Origin: Lycorma delicatula
Lineage: Eukaryota > Arthropoda > Insecta > Hemiptera > Fulgoridae
DNA length: 64,000 bases
Assembly (NCBI RefSeq): GCF_047948215.1
Contig: NC_134461.1
Location: 84,468,103-84,532,102 of the forward strand
Reading direction: 5' to 3'
Shown: piece by piece, positions 1 through 12,374 of the stretch
Layout: every line of letters starts with the position of its first letter
How positions within the stretch are numbered: the first letter of the stretch is position 1
Program-made: the position numbers and the translations under genes
The notes under the pieces: model-generated
What the model was told of the DNA's origin: nothing
Seen by the model: only the letters and a program-made list of their open reading frames with translations
The model's database searches: none

Positions 1-1291
1 CATCAGATCACGTAGAGTACACTGATAGTGCTACCCATAGCATGCTTAGCATGTGAACCTAGGAAGGTTTGATGTGCACTTACTTAACCAAACATTGGGT
101 TGGATATGAATAAAGGGATAATGAAATAGAATAGTTTACATGCTGAAAAGCTATAAATAACCCTTAATTTTACCCAAAGGATAAAAAATTGCCCACTCTT
201 CTTCACTTCTTTACCTAGAATGAGATCAGCATTTTACTGGTCCATGATTTCATTTGGTTATCCACAATAAAAATTTGCTTATCCAGTATTTAAAAATTCC
301 ATGAATACAGGTACAAAGTTCATAAAGGAACAGTCTTATTGACCTCCAGAATTCTGTGTTTAAAACTAAATTATAAAACATTTAGCCATAATCCCAACTG
401 CAAGGTTTCTTGACAAGTGAAAACATTTTTTTTTGTCAAACTAGCAACCAGCATTTTAATTACTGCTCAGATCGCATTGTATTGCAGTTTACTTAAACAT
501 TTTGAAAATATTTGTAATGCTATCTTTTGATTTTTTATTAATATAAAAATTTATACAAGATATTATCCAGTAGGTGTTGGAAATTATTTTTATCATAAAG
601 GGAGAATGACAGGTTTAGAAATAAAATCTGTCAAAACTTCTTCGTGAATAAGTTAGTGAGCTTGTTGTGGGTGTTCTAGTAATGAACAATAATCAGATAT
701 TATTCTGAAGGACTAAAGTATTCTTATCATTGTACTGAAAATTCTTCCGAATTACAGAACCACAGTTCACCATAAATTAGGTTTGTGTGTAAAAGAATCT
801 ACATTTTGTGTGCATTTGAAGTCCTGAATTTTGTACTGTGATATGGTTTTGATAACTTAACCAGTGAAAATTATATGTTGGTATTGAATTTTTAAACATT
901 TTTTATCTATTTAATTATCTTTTGTACTCATAGATCATGCTAAACTCAGTGCTATAGACAAAAAAATTCAGTATGATTTACAAACTGTGTACCTTGATTC
1001 ATTTCTAAATTAAAACCAATTCTGGAATATGATGTGAGAGGAAAGCTGCAAGATTAACACTATTTGATAGGGAAAAGAGGTTGTAAGATGTATTTAATTA
1101 TGACGAGAACATTTTTATATTGAAATTTTTTTAAATATGTTGCAGATATTCATGAACTGTTAATAGAATGAATTGACAGGTAGAATTTTTTTATGTAAAA
1201 ACTTTATTTAATAAATTTTTTATTTGAAAAGTTGATAAATTATGTTTATTATTTTTCCTCCTTTTAACCTCTTTTATTGTTTTGATTACAG
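1..1291. other. Upstream intron of FAM91A1, nothing recognised
   Basis: AT-rich sequence with many homopolymer runs. I searched for the missing first coding exon (the family starts with about 25 residues ending near a KLP and VKQ-like motif) and saw no convincing match with a donor. No element or RNA gene was recognised. Confidence 0.6.
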
Positions 1292-1376
1292 AGCCTTGGT
1301 AATTCTCAAAAAGAATATGAAAAAAATATTGTTAGTTTTAGCATAAAAAATCAAGTACGATTTCGTGGTAATATTG
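1292..1376 (+). CDS. FAM91A1: FAM91A1 exon (1 of 13 visible)
   Basis: Preceded by a pyrimidine-rich tract and acag acceptor at 1288-1291, followed by donor gtaagt at 1377. It encodes a start of SLGNSQKEYEK and an end of QVRFRGNI plus one base of the next codon. This matches the N-terminal segment of the FAM91 family just after the usual first 25 or so residues. It has no start codon of its own, so at least one coding exon must lie upstream; I found no good candidate in bases 1-1291. The intron that follows is 2.7 kb and has no recognisable element. Confidence 0.9.
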
Positions 1377-4045
1377 GTAAGTACCTTCTTCCTATGATTA
1401 CAGATTTTGTATTTATATACAGCTCAATTTAATAAGCAGGGATTAAATTTGTTAAACGTTTATCTAATATTAATGTAGTTTGGGGGAGTATTATTATGAA
1501 CGCAGAAGCTACATGATCTTATGCGTTATTTAATAAAATAAAATAGATTTACTCTTGCCCTCATGATTGTAAATTATCTATGAATTCCGGTGCTATTTTA
1601 CACTATTTTCTATTTCAAATTACAACTGATCAGTACTGTAGTAAGATATATTTGTCGTCAATACTGGACTGTAAATAGATATTCATAAAATATAATATGT
1701 TTATAAAATATAGACATTATATACATATGTTATGTTGTGTGTTATATATATGTTCATAAAATATATAATGTTTAATTTTAATTCTGTGAGTTGGAAGGTA
1801 TTAAAATGTGATACAATAGAGTTGTGAAGCCTATTGGTAAAAAAAAAATGTGTGTTTGCAGGTAACAAATTCGTAATAATTGTAAGTCATGCGACATGAA
1901 TTGCATGTCATGCCTAAAAACGACATAGATATTCTTAAGAATAACCAACATTAGCTGGCTGTGGAAAATTAGGCTTGAAATAATTTTACTTGTTTTTTTC
2001 ACTAAATGGAATTTAATGTTGCGAAACAGTACATTAATCTCAACAAAATTCAAGTTATATTCAGATTTTTAATTGATACTGACATTCTATTCATCAGAGA
2101 AACTGGAAAAGAACATTTCTCTTAGAAAAAGTAGCTCTGACTAGTGATATAATTCAATAGAAGCCTTTGTCATTATGAAGTACTTGATGCCATTTATACT
2201 TCAAGTGCTTATGTCACAGTCATAAGAAAGATTAAGGCAAGTAATGTAAAACTACAAATTAATATACATCATACCTTTTCTGTTGAGAAATAGTGCATTA
2301 CTTACTCTATTTCAAGTCAGTAGAGGAAAATGTAAAAATTACAACAGTACAGATGTTTATTAATTTATTGTTTTGCAGTTTGTAAGGTTTCTTGTTATTT
2401 GTTTATAGTGAAATACTTAAATTCAGTGTTTTCTCAATTTTACTGTATTACAGTTATTGTTTTATATGATAGGAGTGTTTCTGCCACATTGCTGTAACCA
2501 TTTGAATTTTTATGGTTCTTAATTATTTTGTTACTTTTCAAAATACATCTTTAAAAGTATATTGAAAGTCATAGTAGGAAAAATATAGCATTATTATTAA
2601 ACAAAATTTAGAAATTAATATTTTGGGTTGTTTATTCTGAGATAAAAAAAATTACTGCTCTAAACTTATTTATTTTGACCTACATAGCCCCCTGTCCTGA
2701 TACTTCATAGCTGTGTTTAATCTATTACATTGTAATTGACATAGTGTAAGTTATTGTAATTGTATTTTTTATAAAAAAATTTGAGAACTATTGAAATGAC
2801 CAATTCTATAGCGAAAATTAGCGCAGTATATAGCTGTGAAATGGCACTTAAGGTGTTACTTTTATTTTAATTGAAAATAATTTTGTATTGTTTAGCTAAT
2901 GGCTATGATAGTTATCAGAATAATGGTGTATTGCTTGCAGTTCCTACCATAATCAAAACCTCAGGGAAAAAAATTATTTACAGCTCTACAGAATTTGGAT
3001 ATATGTGTATCTTTATCTTTTGTATTAATTTTTTCTTAGATATATCAAATTTATATTGAAGATTGAACTATTATTATATATATTATATTATAACTATAGA
3101 ATTTACTATTTTATTATGTATTAATAATTAATACTTTTTTAAATCATGTTTTTCTGAAGCACCAGAATTTAAAAGTTTGTTATCATTATGTAAATAATAT
3201 TATTCTGTAATGAATTTTTAAATAGCTTGTATATAAGTATGTGCTCAAAATAATTTTCAGTAGCACCAACTGGATTGTGAATTATTTTGTAGTAATTTTT
3301 TTATATTTAATATATCTACTTTAACATTATTTTGTATGTTTTTATTTAAATAATTAATATGAATTTTAAACATATATCTTTTTTATCTTATAATTTGTTT
3401 TTATATTTATAATTTATCTTAGATTGACATGATCTCTATAATGTCCTTATGCACCGATCATAATAAAGATTTATTTACTTATTGTGTAGTTAATAAAAAT
3501 AAAACAAATTTGGTAAAATTTTAAAAATATTTTTGTGCTTCTTAGTGCTGTATATCAGTAAAACATTTGTAATAGGAAGACATAAAGGAAAAAAGAAGCA
3601 TTAGTATTAAGATAAGATTGTTTGAAAGGAAGAGAAGTTGAGACTAAAGTTAGTTATATGGAGATGTCTTTGTCAAAATCTTTTTGTTTGGCGAGCCATA
3701 TATTAAGGCAGTCAGAGTTAGTTAATTTAGTAAGTGTAATTGAAAATAAACTAAAAGAAAGTAAAAAAAATGTAAAATCAAATAATTTATGATCAGGATT
3801 TAGGAATTTTGTTGATTTCAATAAAAAAGTAGTCCAGAATATAAACGAGAAGAAAATCCTTCCAACTCAAAAAACCCATTAATTATTGAATCGTAGCAAA
3901 GGAATCATTAAGAAGAAACTGAACAAATATAAACATAATAATTATACTGTACTTATAACTTTTCTTAATATGTGTTATTGAGTCATTTATTTATTTTTTG
4001 TAAGTTGGTGTATTTATAAATGTATGATCAAATAATTTTTTTCAG
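1377..4045. other. FAM91A1 intron, nothing recognised
   Basis: About 2.7 kb of AT-rich intron. Short open frames at 1778-2053 and 2871-3059 have no family resemblance and look like chance frames. A few tata-rich tracts occur. Confidence 0.6.
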
Positions 4046-4261
4046 TACGTCAAGTAAGAAAGGATACAACAGAACGTCGTTACTATGAAGAGATGTTAAA
4101 TTATAGTAAAGCAAATTTATTACTTTATCCATATCATCTGAGTGATGTTATCGTAAAAGGTTTACGAGTTACACCTTTCCAATACTATACTAGTATATTG
4201 GAATCTATTATGGAGCAAGAACGTAGTTATGATTCACTTCCAAATTTTACTGCCGCTGATT
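4046..4261 (+). CDS. FAM91A1: FAM91A1 exon (2 of 13 visible)
   Basis: Acceptor ttcag at 4041-4045; donor gtaagt at 4262. It completes the split valine codon and encodes 72 residues. These include the ERRYYEEMLNYSK helix, the strongly conserved YPYHLSDVIVKGLRVTPFQYY core and the DSLPNFTAAD stretch. It ends with the first base of a cysteine codon finished in the next exon. This is the best-conserved part of the FAM91 N-terminal domain. The following intron is the largest in the window, about 19 kb, and holds most of the mobile elements. Confidence 0.93.
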
Positions 4262-4551
4262 GTAAGTAATTTTTTTTTTTTCATTTATTAAATTCATTAT
4301 AATAAATGTAATGTATGACTATTTTTGTACATCTACTTTATTAGTGGTTAGGTAACTTAATTTGGTAATTTCCTATGCAGAACTGCCAGTAAAAATATTT
4401 CTCAAGAGGGAGATAAGAAGTATTTGTTTTGGATAGGAAAAGATATAATTCAAAATGTAATTGATTTCTATTTTTTTTTATTCTTGTTACATTTTTTTAA
4501 TTCGTTTGCATGACGATGATGATTATCATTTATTAATAACATTTTGACAAT

Positions 4552-4575
4552 TTATATATATATATATATATATAT
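4552..4575. repeat. (TA)n microsatellite
   Basis: An uninterrupted run of about 11-12 TA dinucleotides in intron 2. Confidence 0.9.
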
Positions 4576-4872
4576 TTTATTTATGTGTAATTTATAAATT
4601 GGTGTATAAAATTAAAAGATTATTAAAAAATTAAAAGTTGCCCAATTGATATGGAACAAAGAGTTTTCTTTCATTTACTTTACTAGATTACAGTGCTACA
4701 TGTTATTTTTATTTTTATACATTTAATAATATAAAGTTTTATTATTTTAACTGAAACAATTAATGAATTTTAACAAATTCAGATTGACAGGTGAGGAAGG
4801 TGATCAACACTCTTATCTCTGGCGCCTGCTTTATAAAGCAGCCTCCAGCTTAGCTTTAGCTTTATAAAGCCT

Positions 4873-6140
4873 GCCCAGAAAATAACCAAATTTTATTTTT
4901 TTAATCTTTATTATTAATTTCACAGATTATTGGTCCTTGTACCCTTCAGAGTACTTATTCACACACTCCCCTATTCACACACTTTTCCCAGTGGTGTTTC
5001 AACAGTCCTCGTAGCTGTATTTGAATTGGTCTTTAAGGTCCATGATGAATTTGCTTTAATGTTATCCTTTTATCACTGATTTTAATTTTGAAAATAAAAA
5101 AAAATTGCTTGGAGCCAGGTCTTGCAAGTAGGAAGGCTGAGGGAGGATAGTCATCTGATATTTGACACAAAACTGATGAATTTACAAAGCTGAGTATGCA
5201 GGCACATTGTTGTGATGAAGGATCCATGTGTTGTCTCACCACAACTCTGGTCTCTTTTTGCAGATTTTTTCACATAACCATTGTAAAACTCCTTGATGTT
5301 ATGCATGGTTCACGTTTCACCTTGAATTCAAAAAGAATTCAAAATGCATGATTCTATTAAAAAAAAAACAGAGAGCATCACTTTGACATTGGATCAAGAC
5401 TGACACGCTTTCTTGGGGCATGAAGATCCTTTTTGCAATCCATTGTGATAATTAAACTTTTGTCTTAATGGCATAGCTTTAAACCCAGCTTTGGTCTCCC
5501 ATTATGATTCTTTGCATGAATGTTTCATTGTCATCAACCTGTTCAAGAAGTTGCCAATAAATGTCCACTTGGGTTCTTTCTGCAATTCAGTCATCAAACG
5601 AGGAATAAACTTTGTTACAACACAATGCATATTCAATTTTTCAGGCTAAATGTCATAGCATGATCCATTTGAAATGCAAACCTCTTCTGCAAGTTCTCTG
5701 ACAGTCAGTCGGCGATTTGCATGCACCAGATCATTGATTTTCTGAACAGAGGTGTCATCAGTTAAATTCGAAGGCCTTTGTGGGCCTCAGAGGGTCATGA
5801 CGACCTCTTTTAAATCGTGAAAACCATTTGTATTATTGTGTACAACCTAGTGCATCATCTTCCTAAACTTGTTCCAAAATTTGAAACGTTTCTGTGAAAG
5901 CTTTCTCAGTTTCATGTAAAATTTTATGTTGTATCATTGCTTCTGAAAATCACACATAAAAATCACTACTAACTTAAACACATTGCTCTCAAATAACTAT
6001 AACAAGAAAACTAAATGAGATATCAACATTCCAAGAATATGTGATTACAGAGGAGGTTATGTGGAATAGAATGTTACCAACTGCACATCACTAAACATCT
6101 CTGTTGGTACTTAATTAAAAATGTTCGGTTATTTTCTGAA
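4873..6140 (-). mobile_element. Decayed mariner (DD34D-like), minus strand
   Basis: The outer ends form an inverted repeat of about 24 bp: cagaaaataacc near 4875 and the complement ggttattttctg ending 6138, with a TA just outside the right end. On the minus strand, broken frames give recognisable transposase pieces. There is a helix-turn-helix segment with RFKRGRHDPLRPTK and LTVRELAEEV around 5650-5830, a DNVPAYSALL-like catalytic segment, and LQDLAPSNFFLF near 5100-5200 (canonical SPDLAPSDFFLF). Many stops and frameshifts occur, so it is not functional. The left TA appears mutated, so that boundary is approximate. Confidence 0.8.
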
Positions 6141-6840
6141 TAAACCTCTTATTTAGTATATAAAAATTTTCTTCAGGTTACTTTTTAATTTCTATTAACT
6201 TATATTAATTCAGAATAATTATAGAAAAACACAACCAGTGTAAAAATCTAGCATTGATTTTCCCCAGTTATTTTTATTGTAATTTTCATTTCTTCATTCA
6301 GAATACTATATAAATCCTATAATAAATTTATTTACAGACGAACAAAACTAATTTAGACTGAATTGATGTGTCTGTATTGAATGCCTAATTTTTTAGCTAT
6401 TGAAATGGTAACAGTTGGTGATTTTTTTTATGTATATTGCATCATTTAGTAAGTTCTGATTAATTTATTTTTTTAAGTTTCAACTTAAACATTGGATTAT
6501 TATCAAAATTGTTTATACTGATTTGTACTGTTACATATTACATACTTTTTTATAGTTCTTTATTTGTTTTCTGCCCTATGGTTTAAAAATAAAAAATTAT
6601 TTGAATTCATTTCTAATCTGTTTTATTTTACATCCAACATAAAAGAAACACAAAAAGATGTGATTGTAATTGGGTAAGTTACTGTTATAGAAGAATAAAC
6701 AAATTACTTGCTCTAAGGGTGACAAAGGAAAAACAGCAAAATAAATGGGTAATTTTAAATATTTCATAATTTGTTTATTTATTTATGCATTTAAAAAAAA
6801 AAAACTGAATTGCCAATATAAACTATTGCAAAAATAACTA
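6141..6840. other. Intronic spacer, nothing recognised
   Basis: AT-rich intron sequence between two mariner remnants. It has long A and T runs and no open frame or repeat I can classify. Confidence 0.5.
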
Positions 6841-6859
6841 TCTTAAAGCATTCTTATTT

Positions 6860-7972
6860 CTGAATAGTACATCTGAAGGTGCCTCATTTTAATACTGACA
6901 TCCTTCAGTCATATTTTTATGTTTCCAATCACAATATTTACTAATCTACAGCAATTGTGGTAAGTTCATACCAAAGACTTTCTTTAAGTTCTTCAATGTT
7001 TTTAATACTGGGGTGGCAGTCATTGAGATTGTCTTACTCTTCAAATAGTTCCACAAGAAAAAAATTGCAAGTTATGAGAACTGGCAATTTCACAGTTCAA
7101 GGTGTTTCACTTTGTTTGAGAATAACTTGATTTAGGAAAGATCATTTAACTGCGTTCATTAAATTGCCTTGCCGTATGATGTTTCTGAATCAGAATTAAT
7201 TTCAGGTTTCTTATTATCTGAGTGAGACAAAGCTCTTTAAACAACCAAATATATTATGAACTGGTTATGAACTGGAATCTAAAGCTGTTGTATACCATGT
7301 GTGATCTTAATACTGTACAGTGGATCTTCTTGGAGAATTTTATTAAGATTATTTAATGCACAATACTGAAAGTTTTTTATTCATACACCTATATAAATGG
7401 AAGTGTAATTCGTTAATTTCATTCACATCACTGTAATGTGGAAATTCATCATCACTCATTAGTTTATTGTGAATTACATCTTCATTAATTTTTATAAGAA
7501 TCAAAAATTGGCATCAGAATTGTAATGCAATTAATTCAATCAGTGCCATTTAATATCTGCACTATTTGCACTTTATATTGATGCTCATGTAAATCCATAA
7601 TGAATCCTTTCAACACTGTCTAGGGTTTGACAGCAGTAGTGAAACTGACCGACTATTTGATGCTCAACAGCATTGCAGCTCATATGTCATCTATATTTTC
7701 TGGTGAACATATATTCCTTTGTTTACTGGAAGGTATCTTGTTTCTCAAGACAGTTTCTTCAGTATTGTGCAAATAATTTTTATGTCCTGGTCATTTTACT
7801 GAAGTGGAATTGAAACAAGCATTATGCAGCTGTAAAACTATCATCATTTTCGTAGAATGCTTTAAACATAAATTCATGCTGTTCACCTGTCCAAAGATCC
7901 ATCATTATTAATTGGTGTAAAAGGAAGAATCTATTGTTACTAAATGTAACTGGAAAAGTACAATTTCTATAA
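6860..7972 (-). mobile_element. Highly decayed DD41D-type mariner remnant, minus strand
   Basis: On the minus strand near 7840-7910 a frame reads MDLWTGEQHEFMFKAFYEND. It is clearly related to the start of the much younger transposase at 11145 (MDPWSGVQHAFVIKAFYKNN). Further along (about 7020-7130) pieces resembling FFLWNYLKSK and a following LKELKK-like tail match the end of that transposase family. Stops are frequent. The 5' end abuts the mariner beginning at 7975, which probably inserted into or beside it. The 3' limit is approximate and no terminal repeats were identified. Confidence 0.65.
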
Positions 7973-7974
7973 TA

Positions 7975-9297
7975 TGAGGTACATTCATAAAGTAACAGCC
8001 GTTCTATCATTACAAAAAAATTAACATGTGAGAAAGGTTTGTACTTACAGTCTTAGTTTACTACATATCTACTTCACTTTTCCACGTAATCACTATTCAG
8101 TTCTAAGCTCTTTTCATAACACTGCACCAGTTTCTTTAACCGCTCTGCATAGAAGTTCACCGCCTGGGAATAGAACCAGTTGACAATGGCAGTCTTGAGT
8201 TCCTTGTTGTTTTCAAACCGTTGTCCACGAAGTCACTTTTTCAAATGCAAGAAGAGGGAAGTATTCACTAGGTGTAAGGTCAGCACTATTTGGAGGGTGG
8301 TCAAAAATTTCTAACAAAAATCTTGAATCTTCTTCTTGGTTAAAGCAGCGGTGTGAAGATGCGCATGTCATGAAGGAGGATTATGCCAGATAACATTTCC
8401 CGCATCATTGATTTTGGATCGCACATCTCAGTTTGGTGAGCATTTCGCAGTACACATCAGCTTAATTGTTGATCCACGTTCCATGAAGTCAACCAAAATT
8501 ACGCCCTTTTCATCCCAAAAAACAGTAAGCAACATTTTTTAACTCAAGGACGGAGATTGCTTAAATTTTTTCGGTTTTGGGGAACTTGAATGGCACCACT
8601 GCATTGACTGTTGTTTTGATTCTTCATTGGTGTAAGATATTCACATCTCCTCACTTGTAACAATGTGGGAAAACAAATCATCTCCATCTTGTTGATAGCA
8701 GTCCAAAAATGCTCATTCACACATTCTTTGCTCTTTGTGTTGTTTGGTGAGCATTTTTGGTGCCCACCTTGCACACAGTTTGTGATATCAGAGCTTTTCT
8801 GTGACAGTCTTGTAGATAGAGGTGCATCCAACATGCAGAAATTCATCAGCCAAGCACTAATCATCAATCGCCGATCACATTGCAGTTTTCGGTTCTCTTG
8901 TCAATGGTTTCATTGGTTTGAATACTGGGCCTGCCTCTTTGCTCTTCGTTATACAGATTTGTGCAGCGATTTTTAAAGTCTCAACACCATTGTCAGACCT
9001 TTCCTTCACTCATTACTGTAGGTCCATGCACTAGGCACAACTCCCGATGAATTTTAGCAGCTGAAGATCCTTTTGCACACAAAAATTGACTCACAGCGTG
9101 CACTTCATAACTGGCAGGAGAAATGATTGTAGTGGACATTGTGATCTGCATTCACTGGCAGGCAAACGACTGTTAAATCAAAACAACAGCAGTGGCTTCA
9201 TAAATAGCCGATAAGTGGCCCTGCTGTGTGAAACTGTGTTCAGACCCTGTAATATTTAAATATAAGCCACCAGCCCTTACTTTATGAATATGCGTCA
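7975..9297 (-). mobile_element. Mariner (DD34D-like) with intact terminal repeats, minus strand
   Basis: Inverted ends of about 24 bp (tgaggtacattcataaagtaa on the left; the right end reads tgacgcatattcataaagtaa on the other strand) are flanked by TA at 7973-7974 and 9298-9299, the canonical target duplication. The minus strand starts a transposase at about 9139 with a helix-turn-helix and VHGPTVMSEGKV-like motif. It ends with HPPNSADLTPSEYF, where canonical members have HPPYSPDLAPSDYH. The last catalytic Asp is therefore Glu in this reading. Several frameshifts show it is dead, but the spacing of 1.3 kb is full length. Confidence 0.85.
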
Positions 9298-9569
9298 TAG
9301 CTTGTTTCAATAACTTCCCAAGAAAAATATTGGTTCTGTCCGTTAATTGATTAAAAATATTCTATTGACAAAAATTCTTTTTATGTTTAAACATTTAATG
9401 ACATTTGAGTGTGGAAGTAGAATGGAAAAAAATGGGATGTACCTCTCCCCTGGTATACTTAATAGCATAAGCTTAATAAGAGCCAAGACTAAATGAATCT
9501 GAGTAATAAACAAAAAAAAAAAACAGCTGTTCAGTAGGTGATAGCAGCTAACAGGGAGACTCATTTATA

Positions 9570-11021
9570 TATTAGGTGATATTCAAGTAATGAAACAGCT
9601 TTATACTGCATACCTAAGAGGTATTTGGAGGCAGAAAGAAATGGATTCTACATAGTTAAAAAATAATCTTCATTACGGTAGTTTTTTTTACCACCATCTT
9701 GGATCCGCCATATTGAATCAAACTTATTTTTTTTTTAAATAGGAAGGTGGACATGTGATACATGATTTTGGTTTAAAATTTTACAAGTAAAACAATGGTG
9801 AAACCTGTGTTTCTGTTTTCCATTGTCAGTTGTAAGCATTCAAAGTTGTAATGAGGGAAAAATCATTTTAACAATAAAACGAGGTAAAATGCACTGCATG
9901 AACAGTTTTATTGCATTTTACATTCATAATGTATATAATAATGAACTTTAAACAGTGTTTAATATTAATAATAATAAATTATAACTATAATTAACAGAAC
10001 AATAAATTAAATGGCTTTATCAAGTGATATTTACTTTAAATATTACATTATTTATTTAAAAATTTTAAATAAATGTTTTCAGTCATAAATTACTAATGAA
10101 ATAAATTGTGAAAGCATACCATTCTACAATTAATGTTCCCAAATAATCAAATGAAATTTATTTTTAGTTATTGGTTCTCTATTTGTAAAGTTATTATTAA
10201 ATAGATTACATACCTCTTGTAAAGGCTGAACTCTGCCGCCGTACCCGTATATCATCAGCAGAGTTATTCTCTTGGTTTCACTTAAAGAAGGCATTGTTAT
10301 TTGAAGATTTAATCTTTGATAAAACTAAATAAAAACGAGAAAACTAATAATAAAACTTTCACCAAAAAACTAACTAGATCTACCACTTAGTTTATACTAG
10401 CACTATCAAATTTTACCATTACAAGTATCTTGAATTAAAAAGATGAAATGAAGAGTTAAGTTGCGTTGTTTGAGTGTAATATAAACTGCATTGTTGTAAA
10501 TTAACAGTTGATTTACTCAATTAAATTTGTAATATAATTTTTAAGTCTGTATTTCCAGCTGATTTGTTTCATTTACGATTAGTAACAAATATCAGCTAAT
10601 ATTAACACTGGAAGCTATTTTTATTTAGAAAATAATATCAGTTTATATAGCTGTTTAATTTATTGTTGTGTTGTTAATTATTAGTTATTGTTTATTATTA
10701 TCATCAACATTATAGCGCTGTTTAAAGTTTGTTATTATATACATTATGAATTTAAAATGCAATAAAACTTTTTGTGTAGCTCATTTTATTGCTAACACGA
10801 TTTTTCTGTCATTGCAAATTTGAATGGTTGTAACTTGATAATGAAGGCATTAACAGAAAAATTGGTTTCACCATTATTTTTCTTGTAAAATTTTAAATTG
10901 AAGTCATGTGTCATATGTCCACCTTCCTATTTAGAAAAAATAAATTTGATTTAATAAGGTGGATCCAAGATGGCGGACAAAAATTAAAATTGGTTGTTTC
11001 ATACTTAAATATCATCCAGTG
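9570..11021 (-). mobile_element. Internally deleted long-inverted-repeat mariner, minus strand
   Basis: The two ends, flanked by TA (9568-9569 and 11022-11023), form imperfect inverted repeats of roughly 400 bp. They include conserved blocks around ccatcttggatcc, aaataggaaggtgga and aaaatgcactgcatg. The same sequence makes up the ends of the element at 41031-43454, so both belong to one family. Between the arms on the minus strand only the start of a transposase remains near 10190-10300 (MPSLSETKRITLLMIYGYGG, then VQPLQEVCNLF). The catalytic region is gone. It is a non-autonomous deletion derivative. Confidence 0.85.
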
Positions 11022-11030
11022 TAATTAATA

Positions 11031-12372
11031 CAGAGTGATTCAAAGAAACGGGAAATTTTGAAAGTTGTGTTGGTAGCCGTGGGCGATTGGTACCACTTGA
11101 TAAGTGGTGCCAGCCTCTCTAACCTAACCTGCCATTTAGTTGTCATGGATCCTTGGAGTGGTGTGCAACATGCATTTGTTATCAAAGCGTTTTACAAAAA
11201 CAATGACAGTGAGCAGGGAGCGCGTAGAGAATTTCACCGTCATTTTAATCTGGGACGGCACGATCGTGTTCCATCAGCACATGCAATTAAAACATGGATA
11301 TCTAATTTTGAGGAAACTGGTTCGGCAATGAAAAAGAAACCTCCAGGCCGTGAGCGAACCGTCCGTACACCACAAAATGTTCAAGCGTTACAAGATGCTG
11401 TCACACGAAGTCCACATCGGTCAATCCGTCGTCTCTCAGCATCTTTACAATTGCATAGTTCAAGTGTTCGAAGAATGTTAGTGAAGGACTTGCAATACCA
11501 TCCATACAAGTTACAGATCGTCCAGGAACTGAAACCGAACAATGCAGTTGTGCGAGCACAATTCTGTAATGTAATGCTTCAGAAGATAAATCATAACGAA
11601 GAGTTTGTTCACGAACTGTGGATGTCAGACGAAGCGCATTTCCACCTCAGTGGATTTGTTAACAAGCAAAATTTCAGATACTGGGCACAAGAAAATCCTA
11701 CGCAGCTACACCAGCGTCCGTTGCACAGCCAGAAAGTGACCGTGTGGTGTGCTATGTCATCTTACGGTGTTATAGGCCCTTATTTTTTTGAGGATGACAA
11801 CGGTCTTGCGATTACAGTGACGTCGGCTCGTTACGTAGCTATGCTCGAAACCTTTGTTGTGGAACAACAAAAGAGATTTCCACCGATTCTTAACACTGCC
11901 TGGTTTCAACAAAACGGAGCAACGTCACATACTGCACAAATATCGATGGCAGCTGTACGCCGATTGTTTGGACAACGTGTGATTTCACGAAATTGTGACA
12001 TTAGATGGCCTCCCAGATCGCCTGATCTCTCAGCTTGCGATTACTTTTTGTGGGGTCACCTTAATAGCAAAGTGTTCCACAGTAGACCTGCTACAACGGA
12101 AGAACTGAAGGCAAAGATACGAGAAGCAATTGCAGAAATTCCAGTTGAGATGTTACGTCAAACCATGAACAATTTAACGAAGAGATTTCGTGAGTGTTTA
12201 CGTAGAAGAGGAGGTCACCTGCAAGATGTCATCTTTACAAAATAAACTAAAATGTATGTATCCTAAAATGGGAACATTTGTACAATTACATGAAATAAAA
12301 TTAATTTTCTAAAAAAATTTTTCATTAACGTTATTTAATTTTAAAAATTTCCCGTTTCTTTGAATCACTCTG
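11031..12372 (+). mobile_element. Young DD41D mariner-like transposon
   Basis: Perfect 29-bp terminal inverted repeats (cagagtgattcaaagaaacg at 11031 and its complement ending at 12372) are flanked by TA at 11029-11030 and 12373-12374. The element is 1,342 bp and carries one uninterrupted transposase gene. Identical terminal repeats and an open gene indicate a recent insertion. It lies only 9 bp from the end of the long-inverted-repeat element at 9570-11021. Confidence 0.95.
11145..12245 (+). CDS. DD41D mariner-like transposase, second catalytic Asp changed to Asn
   Basis: This 366-residue transposase of the IS630/Tc1/mariner superfamily cuts and pastes the surrounding element. The start chosen is ATG 11145 (MDPWSGVQH), the first methionine after the terminal repeat; the open frame extends upstream to 11058 without an ATG. 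An N-terminal helix-turn-helix (HAIKTWISNFEETGS, then SIRRLSASLQ) binds the ends. The catalytic domain has the first Asp in MSDEAHFHLSG, a second site in FQQNGATSHT and the third in SPDLSACDYFLWG. The spacing between the second and third sites is 41 residues. The second site is Asn (aac) where the family has Asp (gac), a one-base change expected to abolish catalysis. Otherwise the frame is intact and full length. Confidence 0.92.
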   Translation: MDPWSGVQHAFVIKAFYKNNDSEQGARREFHRHFNLGRHDRVPSAHAIKTWISNFEETGSAMKKKPPGRERTVRTPQNVQALQDAVTRSPHRSIRRLSASLQLHSSSVRRMLVKDLQYHPYKLQIVQELKPNNAVVRAQFCNVMLQKINHNEEFVHELWMSDEAHFHLSGFVNKQNFRYWAQENPTQLHQRPLHSQKVTVWCAMSSYGVIGPYFFEDDNGLAITVTSARYVAMLETFVVEQQKRFPPILNTAWFQQNGATSHTAQISMAAVRRLFGQRVISRNCDIRWPPRSPDLSACDYFLWGHLNSKVFHSRPATTEELKAKIREAIAEIPVEMLRQTMNNLTKRFRECLRRRGGHLQDVIFTK

Positions 12373-12374
12373 TA

